Source: an uncultured Eubacterium sp. (GTDB lineage Bacteria; Bacillota; Clostridia; Lachnospirales; Lachnospiraceae). From it: a DNA stretch of 64,000 bases. The position numbers and the translations under genes were made by a program. The stretch spans positions 1 through 64,000 of the forward strand of contig CAJUDA010000005.1 of assembly GCA_910584875.1 (NCBI GenBank). The letters are read 5' to 3'. How positions within the stretch are numbered: the first letter of the stretch is position 1; every line of letters starts with the position of its first letter. Below, one piece after another: positions 32,294 to 41,245 of this stretch. The notes under the pieces are model-generated. The model was not told the origin of the DNA. It saw nothing but the letters and a program-made list of their open reading frames with translations, and searched no databases.

Positions 32294-33139
32294 ATGACAA
32301 AGAATAAATGGAAGATTTCTGGTACGATTATAGGTAGTGTGTTCATTATACTCCTGTTATTGTTTGTTTTTTTGGAAAAACAGGATGTTAATCTGGAATA
32401 TACGGGGATTGAAAAAGTGCTACAGGGGCAGGATCAGCCGGTGCCTTCCGGGGTGACAATCGAGGGAGACAAGGATAAAGTGAGAGAACCAGGGGTATAT
32501 CGCCGGGGACCATTGCATCTTATCAACGGAGAGTATGTTCGGATCGAGGGCGAATTTATCCCATGGAAGAAACTGGAAGAACAAGGCATCGTCATTGTTA
32601 AAAAAGGGAAGTTGTCGACTCCCGAGACAGGGGAGGAAGAAGATCCGGAGGATTATGAATCCGTACAAAATATAGACGGTCTTGTTATTCTTCCAGACAA
32701 TATCAGATCCATTGCCGGTGGGACTTTTGCGTACTGTAATATTACAGAGATATATCTGCCGGATTGTCTGGAGAGTATTGGAGAATATGCATTTGGCGCC
32801 TGTAAAGAATTAAAGGAAATCGATATCCCGGAAAATGTGAAAAAGATAGAAGGGGCTCCTTTTGCTGGATGTGATTCCCTGGCGCGTATTTCGGTATCGG
32901 AAAAAAACCGCTGGTATGACAGCCGGCGTGGTTGCAATGCCATTATACAGACAGATATCAATCGATTGATTGCCGGATGCCAAAACACAGAGATCCCGGA
33001 TGAAATCGAAAGCGTGGAAGCACATGCCTATGAAAACTGGATCAACAGAGAAAGCATTGTGCCGCCTATCGTGAATGAGGAAAGAGCAGACTGGTCTGGG
33101 GAAAGCAGAGATATATTCCGGCCGGATTTTATGGATTGA
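32294..33139 (+). CDS. Membrane-anchored LRR_5 (BspA-like) protein
   Basis: The 281-residue protein mirrors the preceding one: a membrane helix at about 9-29, a conserved linker (REPGVYRRGPLHLINGEYV, WKKLEEQGIVIVKKGKLST), then LRR_5 repeats from about residue 130 (VILPDNIRSIAGGTFAYC, YLPDCLESIGEYAFGAC, DIPENVKKIEGAPFAGC). The last 60 residues depart from the repeat and end without an anchor. It lies 16 bp after its paralogue with a GGAGAGAGGG site, in the same transcript. Function unknown beyond probable surface binding. Confidence 0.83.
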   Translation: MTKNKWKISGTIIGSVFIILLLLFVFLEKQDVNLEYTGIEKVLQGQDQPVPSGVTIEGDKDKVREPGVYRRGPLHLINGEYVRIEGEFIPWKKLEEQGIVIVKKGKLSTPETGEEEDPEDYESVQNIDGLVILPDNIRSIAGGTFAYCNITEIYLPDCLESIGEYAFGACKELKEIDIPENVKKIEGAPFAGCDSLARISVSEKNRWYDSRRGCNAIIQTDINRLIAGCQNTEIPDEIESVEAHAYENWINRESIVPPIVNEERADWSGESRDIFRPDFMD

Positions 33140-33157
33140 TAATTGCGGGAGGAGAGT

Positions 33158-33259
33158 ATGACGGGAAAAAGCGGAAAAAGGATTATCCTCATACTGGGAA
33201 TTGTAGTTATTGCTGCCGCAGCAGGACTGACGGGATATGAAGTATGGATGAAAAAATAG
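33158..33259 (+). CDS. 33-residue single-TM peptide
   Basis: GGGAGGAGAG precedes ATG 33158 by a few bases. The frame reads TGKSGKRIILILGIVVIAAA, then AGLTGYEVWMKK and stop: a basic N-terminus, one helix and a short basic tail. It is 18 bp after the LRR gene in the same direction. It may be a small membrane protein of the operon, or the surviving N-terminal anchor of a third LRR copy, since the two LRR proteins also begin with a basic segment and one helix. Confidence 0.55.
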   Translation: MTGKSGKRIILILGIVVIAAAAGLTGYEVWMKK

Positions 33260-33276
33260 AATAAAAATTATTACCA

Positions 33277-33314
33277 GCGGGATTTGGAGTATTAGCAGAA
33301 ATTCCGCCTTTTTT
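33277..33314 (+). terminator. Terminator of the LRR operon
   Basis: GCGGGATTT (33277-33285) pairs with AAATTCCGC (33299-33307), followed by C and six T residues (33309-33314). Confidence 0.82.
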
Positions 33315-33400
33315 ATCACAGGTTTCGGGTGTCAATATGTGTTCGGCACATTTTTGTAATAGTGGAAGATTTCATAGTATCAATATGTGAGATGAAATGT

Positions 33401-33422
33401 AACAGGAACTATAGTTCCTGTT
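33401..33422. promoter_or_regulatory. Perfect 22-bp palindrome upstream of the subtilisin gene
   Basis: AACAGGAACTA is followed directly by its exact complement, with no spacer. It lies 58 bp before the -35 box of the protease gene. Two near-repeats (GTGTCAATATGTG at 33330-33342, GTATCAATATGTG at 33377-33389) flank it. It could be a binding site for a dimeric regulator; the absence of a T-run argues against a terminator. Confidence 0.45.
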
Positions 33423-33479
33423 AGGCGGAAAAAGCCCGAAAATACGGGGAAAACTGAATAAAAAAGATTCTGAAAAATA

Positions 33480-33508
33480 TTGCAAAAAAAGATGGAATAA
33501 ATTATAAT
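33480..33508 (+). promoter_or_regulatory. Promoter of the subtilisin gene
   Basis: TTGCAA (33480-33485), a 17-bp spacer and TATAAT (33503-33508) lie 35 bp before the ATG; GAAAGG serves as ribosome binding site. Confidence 0.78.
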
Positions 33509-33542
33509 AACGACATATTATATTAGAAAGGGATGGTATGAA

Positions 33543-35603
33543 ATGACGACAAAAATTTGGTTTAGGAACATACCGGCAGTTTTTCTCTGTATGATGATGG
33601 TATTTCAGGCAGGGACTGGAACGGTGACAGGAGCTGTCCGGGAAAGAGAACGGGAAGAAGGACAGGCACGGACTTACATTGTTCAGGCAGATACGGAAAA
33701 GAAGATAGAAGCTCTTGACCAGAGATATGGGGAGGGGGAGACCGTATCAGAGCTGGGGGAGAACAGTATGAAAGATGCCGGTTTCACTACACTGGAACTG
33801 ACAGCCCATCAGGCAAAGGTGCTGGAGAATGATAAGGGAGTAGCCCTTGTAGAGCCGGATCTCATGGTGCAGGCATCCTCTGAGAATGATCAGACAGAAA
33901 CAACAGTGCAGAAGCGGGCAGGGGATGAAGAGGAATGGAATCTGCAGGCAATCCGTTGTGATGGGACAAAAGATGAAGGAGATAAGAAAAAGAAGGTGAA
34001 GGTGGCACTGATTGATTCCGGAGTAGATCTTTTTAATGATATTGATGTAAAAGAATCAATCAACCTGATACCTGGTGAGGAAAATGTTCTTCCTTTGTTT
34101 TGGGACATATCCGGACATGGGACATCCATCGCCGGTATCCTGGCAGCGAAGGACAACGGAGAAGGAATCACAGGAATCAACCCGGATATAGAACTGTATT
34201 CCGCAAGAGTATTAGATGAAAATAAATCTGCCCCGGTAAGCCGGATCATTGAGGCAATTTACTGGGCAATCGAAAAAAAGGTAAACATTATCAGTCTCAG
34301 TTTTGGCACAACGGTACGGTCAGAAGGACTGGAGACGGCAATCCGGAAAGCAGCTGAAGAAGGCATCCTCATCGTGGCAGCTGCTGGAAATCATGGTGTG
34401 GTGGAATACCCGGCAGCGATGGAGGAAGTTATGGCAGTGGGAGGCACAGATCCAGATGGCACAGTATGTGATTACAGTGCCCGGGGAGATGAGGTAGAGA
34501 TTGTGGCACCAGCGGAACAGATCAAAACAACGGGTAGTTTTGATGGTGTTGTGATCTGTAACGGAACCAGCATGGCGGTGCCCCATGTGGTAGGTGTGGC
34601 GTCAAGACTCTGGGAGAAGGATTTGACAAAATCGGCTGACTTTATCCGTCAGCTTATGGATACAGCGGCTAACCAGTGTGAGGAAGAGACGGCATGCGGA
34701 AATGGTCTGGTGGACTATGAGCAGGCACTTCAAATTTATAATGAATTTGAAAAGAGCTATATATCAGAGAGGTCGGTAGAGCAGAACGGAAAGAATGTGG
34801 AAGAAAATAACTCTGCGATACCGGAATTTACGGATGTGGATTATGTAAACGGATCATGGCTTAGCAATCCTACAAGCAATGATAAAAACACTCATAAGAC
34901 AATAGCTGATAATGCGTTGGAAAAGAATGGTTACAGTTTGTCTCAGCCTACGAATGCCAATCTTATTTCTGCTGTGAAACTGGGAGCTGTCTATCCGGAT
35001 CAGAAAAATCAGGGGACCAGGGGAATGACAGATCATCCGTGTCTGCATGGATATTTTAAGACGACAACCGGACAGACAACCTGTAACTATGTCAGCAACT
35101 ACATTGAGTGTACAAAATTTGCTGTAAATCTCAGACAGGGGGTTCGGTACAGCAATCCGAAAACTTATAATGCAAACAACGCGAATCAGGAATTTCAGAA
35201 ACTGTTTGCCAATATGTCGATAGGGGCTCTTAGCGGAGTTAACGAATATCGTGCGGCTTTTGGCTATGGTGTGGCGATACATACGGCAACAGATGTATTT
35301 GCACACAGTGTGTGGACAAAGCAGTATGGAAGATTGTTCCATGAAGTAGATAAAAGTAAAGGAAAAGCAAATAATTATGCGGATAACTCTGCGATTGTTA
35401 AGTCAAGATTTGAAGCTGCCAAGGATGTGGCAGTGAACATTCTGGCGCATTATAAAAACAATACGGTGGGATCAGCGGAAGATTTTTGTAAATCCTCAAA
35501 TTATAAAGGTGATTTTCTTTTGTATAATTTTTATACCTGTCTTGAAAAAGCAGGTTCCAAAGCGCTGGCAGAAAAAATGAAAAATTATTCTAAAAGTGCA
35601 TAA
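33543..35603 (+). CDS. Secreted subtilisin-like protease fused to a zinc phospholipase C-like domain
   Basis: The 686-residue protein has a signal peptide (about 1-30), an I9 inhibitor-type propeptide (about 43-115, YIVQADTEKKIEAL to VALVEPDLMVQA) and an S8 peptidase domain (about 150-395). The triad is D158 (LIDSGVD), H192 (SGHGTSIAG) and S343 (NGTSMAVPH); the oxyanion AAAGNHG is present. From about residue 436 the sequence matches the layout of zinc-dependent phospholipase C (alpha-toxin N-domain): THKTIADNAL, LGAVYPD, DHPCLHGYF, GYGVAIHTATDVFAHSVW and LFHEVD carry the expected metal ligands in order. The two domains are usually separate. It probably acts outside the cell on proteins, and perhaps on lipids. 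It heads the block reaching 41545. Confidence 0.85.
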   Translation: MTTKIWFRNIPAVFLCMMMVFQAGTGTVTGAVREREREEGQARTYIVQADTEKKIEALDQRYGEGETVSELGENSMKDAGFTTLELTAHQAKVLENDKGVALVEPDLMVQASSENDQTETTVQKRAGDEEEWNLQAIRCDGTKDEGDKKKKVKVALIDSGVDLFNDIDVKESINLIPGEENVLPLFWDISGHGTSIAGILAAKDNGEGITGINPDIELYSARVLDENKSAPVSRIIEAIYWAIEKKVNIISLSFGTTVRSEGLETAIRKAAEEGILIVAAAGNHGVVEYPAAMEEVMAVGGTDPDGTVCDYSARGDEVEIVAPAEQIKTTGSFDGVVICNGTSMAVPHVVGVASRLWEKDLTKSADFIRQLMDTAANQCEEETACGNGLVDYEQALQIYNEFEKSYISERSVEQNGKNVEENNSAIPEFTDVDYVNGSWLSNPTSNDKNTHKTIADNALEKNGYSLSQPTNANLISAVKLGAVYPDQKNQGTRGMTDHPCLHGYFKTTTGQTTCNYVSNYIECTKFAVNLRQGVRYSNPKTYNANNANQEFQKLFANMSIGALSGVNEYRAAFGYGVAIHTATDVFAHSVWTKQYGRLFHEVDKSKGKANNYADNSAIVKSRFEAAKDVAVNILAHYKNNTVGSAEDFCKSSNYKGDFLLYNFYTCLEKAGSKALAEKMKNYSKSA

Positions 35604-35671
35604 TAAGGATGCACAGTTATTTTAAAATTGAATAAAGAAAAAGAGAATATTAATTATTGGGAGGATTTATT

Positions 35672-37090
35672 ATGAAACGAAAAACAAAATGTAATAGTAT
35701 GATAGCGATGGTCTGTACCTTTATCATGGCAGTTAGCATGGTGTGTTCCGCTCTGCCGGCGAAGGAGAGCAGGGCACTGGCAAAAGAAGGGAGTGTTTCC
35801 TTTGTACAGGCGGTGGATCATGGAGTCACTTATACTTATATAGACTTAAAAGAGTATAAAGATTGTGTGGAGATTGTGGGGATCAATGCCCCAAATGGAC
35901 CTTCTGTCCTGACAGTACCGGAAAGATTAAATGGGAAGACGGTGATCAGTATCAATTTAGATCCATTTGAGTATGGTCTGGATCCTGTAAAACCAGATCA
36001 GAATGAAGCGGCGGTGCCGATTAAAAAAATAATTTTACCGAAAAATATACGTCCGCTCAATGATAAGGGGAAGCTGGCAAAAGGTGAGTGGTCGAGACTG
36101 GTCTGTCTGACGACCATGCCAGAACAGTTGAGAAAACTGGAAAGTATCGAAACAGTACCCGGCAGCAAATATGTGAAATCAAAGGATGGCGTCCTGTACA
36201 GTCAGGATATGAAGGATATGATCGTCTATCCTCTGCAAAAGAAAACGGAAACCTATAAGATGCCATCCAGTGTGACCTGGTCCGCACCGATTGTCTATAA
36301 TCCTTATTTGAAAAAGATTATTTTTTCAAAAAATAAGAAATATAATGAGCCATATGCAGCAAGCTGCGATAATCTGGAAAGCATTTATCTTCCGGATAAT
36401 ATAACAAAGATAGGGTACATGGCTTTTAGCGGCTGTATTGGATTAAAAAAGATACGGTGGAGTAAAAATCTCAAAACAATGGGAGATAATGCGTTTCAAA
36501 ACTGTAACGCCATTACAAAAGTATCGATCCCAAAAAAGATGAAAAAAATCAATTCGTGTGTATTCCGGTGGTGTCAAAATCTAAAGGAAGTAACACTGCC
36601 GGGATCAATTGCCTGTGTAGAGAGCGAAGGATTTGGGAAGACAAAGGCGGCCCTTGCATCGGGGCATCCGAAAGTAAAATATAAAAAAGCGCCATATCTG
36701 ATCTCTGCGAAAAACAAAAAAATTGTATCGGGCGCTGCTCATTTTCGTTACTGTAAGTTTATCGCAGTGGCAAAGGTAACAAAAAATAAAAAGACGAAAT
36801 ACTATGATTCGCGTCTGGTTGCCGGTCTGAAACCATCGGCAAAGAGACCTGTCCTGCGCAAAGGAAAGACAAAAAAACTGGTCATCTCTCCGCGGATTGA
36901 GGACGACAAGAGGACAAGGGAAGGTGGGAAACTGAATCCGGAAATACTCAAATTTACTTCCTCTGACCCGAAAGTGGCGAAGGTGTCATCAAAAGGAATT
37001 GTAAAGGCAAAAAAAAGAGGAACGGCGACCATTACGGTGCAGATGAAAACAAGCTCCGTTAAGTGCAAGATAAAGCTGACGGTAAAATAG
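35672..37090 (+). CDS. Secreted LRR_5 protein with C-terminal Big2 domain
   Basis: The 472-residue protein has a signal peptide (about 1-38), LRR_5 repeats in residues 60-350 (LPDNITKIGYMAFSGCIGLKKI, KNLKTMGDNAFQNC, IPKKMKKINSCVFRWC) and a Big2 (bacterial Ig) domain at about 390-470 (LRKGKTKKLVISP, KFTSSDPKVAKVSSKGIVKAKKRGTATITV). Big2 domains are found in intimin-type adhesins. No anchor motif is seen, so it may be released or bound non-covalently. GGGAGG precedes ATG 35672 by seven bases; an in-frame ATG at 35657 lies before that site. It follows the protease gene by 68 bp without a terminator. Confidence 0.83.
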   Translation: MKRKTKCNSMIAMVCTFIMAVSMVCSALPAKESRALAKEGSVSFVQAVDHGVTYTYIDLKEYKDCVEIVGINAPNGPSVLTVPERLNGKTVISINLDPFEYGLDPVKPDQNEAAVPIKKIILPKNIRPLNDKGKLAKGEWSRLVCLTTMPEQLRKLESIETVPGSKYVKSKDGVLYSQDMKDMIVYPLQKKTETYKMPSSVTWSAPIVYNPYLKKIIFSKNKKYNEPYAASCDNLESIYLPDNITKIGYMAFSGCIGLKKIRWSKNLKTMGDNAFQNCNAITKVSIPKKMKKINSCVFRWCQNLKEVTLPGSIACVESEGFGKTKAALASGHPKVKYKKAPYLISAKNKKIVSGAAHFRYCKFIAVAKVTKNKKTKYYDSRLVAGLKPSAKRPVLRKGKTKKLVISPRIEDDKRTREGGKLNPEILKFTSSDPKVAKVSSKGIVKAKKRGTATITVQMKTSSVKCKIKLTVK

Positions 37091-37122
37091 TAAAAGCTTT
37101 GTAGAAAGTAGGAAGGATCAGA

Positions 37123-39951
37123 ATGAAAAAGACCAAAGAAAATTTTATATGCGTTTGCATTTCCTGTTTAATTATGCTGATGGGATTTCTGGGAGGGCAT
37201 TCCACTGTCTTTGCGGCAGACAGCACGGTAAAGATTTATATCGGTGACAGCACAACCGCCAGGCATCATATGGCGATCGTACAGGGGGACACTTCTGAGG
37301 AATACCATTTTGTATTAAAAGGGTACACAGCAAAAAGCAGTACCTATCGCAGCAGCAATCCTGCTTCCTTCCGGATCACAGAGACCGGGGCTGGCACCTG
37401 CAGGGTGGAAGCGGTAGCGGAAGGAAGCGGACTGGTAACGCTGACGATCCAGACAACGGAAGGCAAAACACTGACAGAAAAGGTATTTGTATCCGTATAT
37501 AAGAGGATGGATTCACATCAGGCAAAGTCGGTAAGGACTGCGGGCGTATACCGTGGCGCTTCTGACAATGCCGGGGTAGAGAACGAAGATAAAAAAGGGA
37601 CCTTGGCAAAGGGACAGGCAGTAACAGTAATCGCTACATGTGGAGAATATTATTTGTTTCGGACAAATGATGGTTCAGTGTATGAGGACAACAAAGACAC
37701 CGGATTTGTCAAAAAGAACGACATAAATATTTTAGTGGAATCTGTGACACTGCAAACACAGAACTTCTCGTTAGAGGAAGGAAAAAGTACAACGATAACT
37801 GCGGCAGTGTCACCCAAACTTGCGGGCAATAAGGAGTTGTCGTGGACGAGTGGCGGCGGTAAAATTGCATCCGTGGATTCTTCCGGGCAGGTGAAGGGCA
37901 TAGCAGAAGGGACGACTACTATTTCTGCGGTGGCGAAGGACGGAAGTGGTAAACGTGCGGCTACTTACATATCCGTCTATAAGAAAATAAACGAAGTTTC
38001 TGGCCGCATAAAAAGTGATACAGATTTGTATGTAGTAGCGAATGACAAAATTCCGGCTGGCAAGGGGAATGCTGGACAAAGTCTTACGATCAGCGGGACT
38101 TGTGGAGACTATTATCGTGTAAAAATGTCTCAGGGAGCTGCCGGCCCGGAACAGGATGGATTCTGCTATGTACGGAAAAACAGGGTAGTAATCCCGGTTA
38201 CAGGCATTACCCTAAATACAAACCAGATTACGCTGATGACGGGAAAGAAAGTACAGCTGGAGGCTGTCATTGTCCCCGGCCTGGCAGATAATAAGAACGT
38301 AGTGTGGAAGAGCAGTAATCTCAAAGTTGCCACAGTAGACGGGAAGGGAATGGTCACTACAAAAAAAGCAGGGGAAGCAGTGATTTCCGTAGTATCTGCG
38401 GATGGATCAAAAAGTGATCAATGCGAAATCATAGTTACAGAAGCGAAATACCAGAGTAAAAAAGTGGAAAGAAAGCCCATTTTTAGGGCAGTATCAGATA
38501 GCTTTGATACTATATTATTAACGGTTGAAAGTGGGAAAAAATATAATGGATTTACTTTATACCGGAATGGGAAAAAATATAAGGATTTCAATTTTGGAAC
38601 AGGAAGCGGAGTGATTACGGTAACGCTGGATGGTCTGCGGGTAAACCAGTTATTTAAATTGAAAGTAAGGACATTCCTGAAAAAGAAGGGAAAGAAAACT
38701 TATAGCAAAATGAGTAACGAGCAGAGCGTTACCGTGGGAAAAATCATTATTAATACAGAGATCAAAAAGAATAAAGAGATTACGATCCACTGGAAAAAAA
38801 TAAAGAAGGCGGTAAAGTATGAAATATACCGTGCAGGCAAAAGAGGAGGGAAATATAAGAAAATTAAGGAGGTAAAGGGCAGTGTTAAAACATATACGGA
38901 TCAGTCTGTAAAGTTAAATAAGACATATTATTATAAAATAAAGCCTGTGAACAGCAGAGGAGTGAGGGCATCCAGCAACGTTGATTATGCCACGGCCTGC
39001 AAACTAAAAAGCGCCGCCAGGTATTTATCAAAAAAATACAAAGCGGTCTGTGTGGATGCAAAGAAAAAAATGAATTTGTATCAAATAAATGGGGTGTATT
39101 CACCAGTAAAGTATAAATATGCGAAGGGAACACTGGAGATCCATGTATATCTTGAATTTGTTACCTATACGGATACGGGGAAAAAGGTGACAAATAAGCG
39201 GCGGATCTATAAGAAGAAAAAAGCTTCCGTAAAAAGCGCAGTATCGGCATCGAAATATATAGCCATGTTTCAGAAGGGAATCAAAAAGGCTTATCGGATT
39301 AGTGTAACAGGCGGAAAAGGGGATTTTAAAAAAGGAATTAATTTCAAAACCAGTCTGATCATCCATGAAAAAAAGGCAGGGAAAAAGTATCATGAGAAAC
39401 AGAAGTTTATCGAAGTGTTGATCGGCGGGGAATGCCCCAACTGTACAAAAAAGGGAGACCACTGGTATCATGCCAATCCAAATTACAATGTAGATGAATA
39501 TGATGAATACTGGGACCAATATGGTCATGGCATACAGATTTATATGCCGACACATGAGCAGGTGAAGGCGAATGCTGCTGAAGGAGCCAGAGATCCGGAT
39601 GAAACAGAAAAGGAGTATGGTGCGACAGCGGCACATGAACTGGGACATGCACTAGGGATGAATGACGCCTATGCTGATGAAAAATATGACAGGTGTGTGG
39701 ATAATAGTGAGACAGGATATAAATATCACCCTGTCAATGAAGTATATGATAATTTGATGAAGTATTGTTATTTTTATCAGAAGATAAATGCCAATGGGAT
39801 AGAAATGATGCTGAAAGCAGTTAAGGTAAATACGGGCATACCAGATTTTGCTTCACAAAACTTTGCTTCATATGGAGAAAATAAGATATCTCCTGTGATA
39901 AGAAATAGAAATGATTATCAGGATGATAAAGCGAAAGGAGATCAAAAATGA
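37123..39951 (+). CDS. Secreted Big2/SH3/FN3 multidomain metzincin-type metalloprotease
   Basis: The 942-residue protein has a signal peptide (about 1-31), a Big-like segment, an SH3-like segment, Big2 (about 206-290), a second SH3-like segment, Big2 (about 353-440), two FN3-like domains (about 445-635) and a C-terminal protease domain. The active site is HELGHALGMND starting at H838, that is HExxHxxGxxD, with the third ligand Asp as in snapalysin-type metzincins, and a later methionine in NLMKY that fits a Met-turn. Two CPNC cysteines precede it. It is lysine-rich. The stop overlaps the next start (ATGA), so both are made together. It likely cleaves host or competitor proteins; the repeats would tether it to the wall or substrate. 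Confidence 0.8.
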   Translation: MKKTKENFICVCISCLIMLMGFLGGHSTVFAADSTVKIYIGDSTTARHHMAIVQGDTSEEYHFVLKGYTAKSSTYRSSNPASFRITETGAGTCRVEAVAEGSGLVTLTIQTTEGKTLTEKVFVSVYKRMDSHQAKSVRTAGVYRGASDNAGVENEDKKGTLAKGQAVTVIATCGEYYLFRTNDGSVYEDNKDTGFVKKNDINILVESVTLQTQNFSLEEGKSTTITAAVSPKLAGNKELSWTSGGGKIASVDSSGQVKGIAEGTTTISAVAKDGSGKRAATYISVYKKINEVSGRIKSDTDLYVVANDKIPAGKGNAGQSLTISGTCGDYYRVKMSQGAAGPEQDGFCYVRKNRVVIPVTGITLNTNQITLMTGKKVQLEAVIVPGLADNKNVVWKSSNLKVATVDGKGMVTTKKAGEAVISVVSADGSKSDQCEIIVTEAKYQSKKVERKPIFRAVSDSFDTILLTVESGKKYNGFTLYRNGKKYKDFNFGTGSGVITVTLDGLRVNQLFKLKVRTFLKKKGKKTYSKMSNEQSVTVGKIIINTEIKKNKEITIHWKKIKKAVKYEIYRAGKRGGKYKKIKEVKGSVKTYTDQSVKLNKTYYYKIKPVNSRGVRASSNVDYATACKLKSAARYLSKKYKAVCVDAKKKMNLYQINGVYSPVKYKYAKGTLEIHVYLEFVTYTDTGKKVTNKRRIYKKKKASVKSAVSASKYIAMFQKGIKKAYRISVTGGKGDFKKGINFKTSLIIHEKKAGKKYHEKQKFIEVLIGGECPNCTKKGDHWYHANPNYNVDEYDEYWDQYGHGIQIYMPTHEQVKANAAEGARDPDETEKEYGATAAHELGHALGMNDAYADEKYDRCVDNSETGYKYHPVNEVYDNLMKYCYFYQKINANGIEMMLKAVKVNTGIPDFASQNFASYGENKISPVIRNRNDYQDDKAKGDQK

Positions 39952-41051
39952 GAGAAAACAGAGGTCTAATAAAAGCAGTCACAGTTATGGTATTTGTGCT
40001 GGTATGCAGTTTGCTGCCAGACAGTAGTAGTTATGCTGTCAGTGAGATTCCAGCCGTTCAGGCACCGGATAAGGTCCAATCAATCAGAAAGACAGACACG
40101 TCCATCCAGATCCGATGGGAGAGTATACCCGATGTGGATGGTTATATCATTTACCGATATCATGCTTCCTCAAAAAAATATAAGGAAATCCATACCATTA
40201 AAAGCAGCATAAAGAAAGGGATGACATGGACCGATAAGCATCTTCGGGTGAACAAAGTCTATAAATATAAAATGGCGTCTTATAAAACAATTGATGGGAA
40301 GACGCAGGTTAGTGACCGTTCAGACTGGGTCAGTGCGAAGACATATAAAAGGAACAGCAAAAAAATCAATGCCAGGTCACCTAAAGTAAGTAAAAAAGAG
40401 GTTTATTTAGGATTATGTTCCTCTAAAAAAGTGACCGCCTACAGTAAGCCTGCCAAATATGGAAAAAATAAAAAGAAAAAAGTGATATCGGATAAAATAA
40501 GATGGAACAGCAGTGATCCGGCAGTGGCAAGGGTGGATAAAAAAGGGGTTATCACGGCAGGGGTAAAAGCGGGAACATGTAGTGTTTATGCAAAAGCGCA
40601 CAATGGGACAAGGACAAAAATCAAGGTTATTGTGAAAAATTATGCAAGAGCCAAAAGTTATGATGGTAAATATATTGGTCAAAAAGACATTTATATGTTG
40701 ATTACTGATTATAAAAGGCAGATGCAAAACATAGCAGAGTATTATTCAACGCACAGAATAAAAAAAGGTAATATAATAATGTCATTAAATAATGATGCAG
40801 AAGTGGTGATGACTCCGCCAGATGCTGATATTGGAAACCTGCAAAAAGATATAGAGACGTTATTGGTCGATTTCCCTTATTATATTAGAATAAAGGTGTA
40901 TGCTGGCTCTGTGGATTTTATTATATGGCAGGAAGATAATGCGGCATCAATACCAGGGCATGTAATTTTTTGGTTTGACACTAATTGTAATAAGTGGGAG
41001 AGTATTCAAATCGCATCCCACTGGGTTGCATATAGATGGTATCCAAAATAG
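39948..41051 (+). CDS. Secreted FN3-Big2 protein
   Basis: The 367-residue protein has a signal peptide (about 1-30), an FN3 domain (about 38-131: PDKVQSIRKTDTSIQIRWESI, GYIIYRYH, VYKYKMASYKTI), a Big2 domain (about 145-230: SSDPAVARVDKKGVITAGVKAGTCSVYA) and a C-terminal part of about 135 residues with no recognised fold. It is translationally coupled to the metzincin gene and shares its lysine-rich composition and repeat types. A truncated copy of its 5' end lies at 41246. It may be a binding partner or inhibitor of the protease; that is inference. Confidence 0.78.
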   Translation: MRENRGLIKAVTVMVFVLVCSLLPDSSSYAVSEIPAVQAPDKVQSIRKTDTSIQIRWESIPDVDGYIIYRYHASSKKYKEIHTIKSSIKKGMTWTDKHLRVNKVYKYKMASYKTIDGKTQVSDRSDWVSAKTYKRNSKKINARSPKVSKKEVYLGLCSSKKVTAYSKPAKYGKNKKKKVISDKIRWNSSDPAVARVDKKGVITAGVKAGTCSVYAKAHNGTRTKIKVIVKNYARAKSYDGKYIGQKDIYMLITDYKRQMQNIAEYYSTHRIKKGNIIMSLNNDAEVVMTPPDADIGNLQKDIETLLVDFPYYIRIKVYAGSVDFIIWQEDNAASIPGHVIFWFDTNCNKWESIQIASHWVAYRWYPK

Positions 41052-41245
41052 ATATGCAAAAAAAATCAAATATTCTGTAGCAAACGGATGATGAAATCTG
41101 TCATTTGTAACAGAGCTGCAGGGTATTTGGTTTATGCTCCGTTTCTGATTACTGCTTTACGAACATTCGCTGGATATGTTGCGTTTTCCACAGGAATATA
41201 AATCAGGGAAAGTTTCTCGGATGATAAAGCGGAAGGAGATCAAAA

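Noticed and set aside
33277..33542. Possible small gene or riboswitch before the subtilisin gene
   Set aside because: Only a terminator, a palindrome and a promoter are evident; no ORF with a ribosome site, and no aptamer-like conserved pattern.
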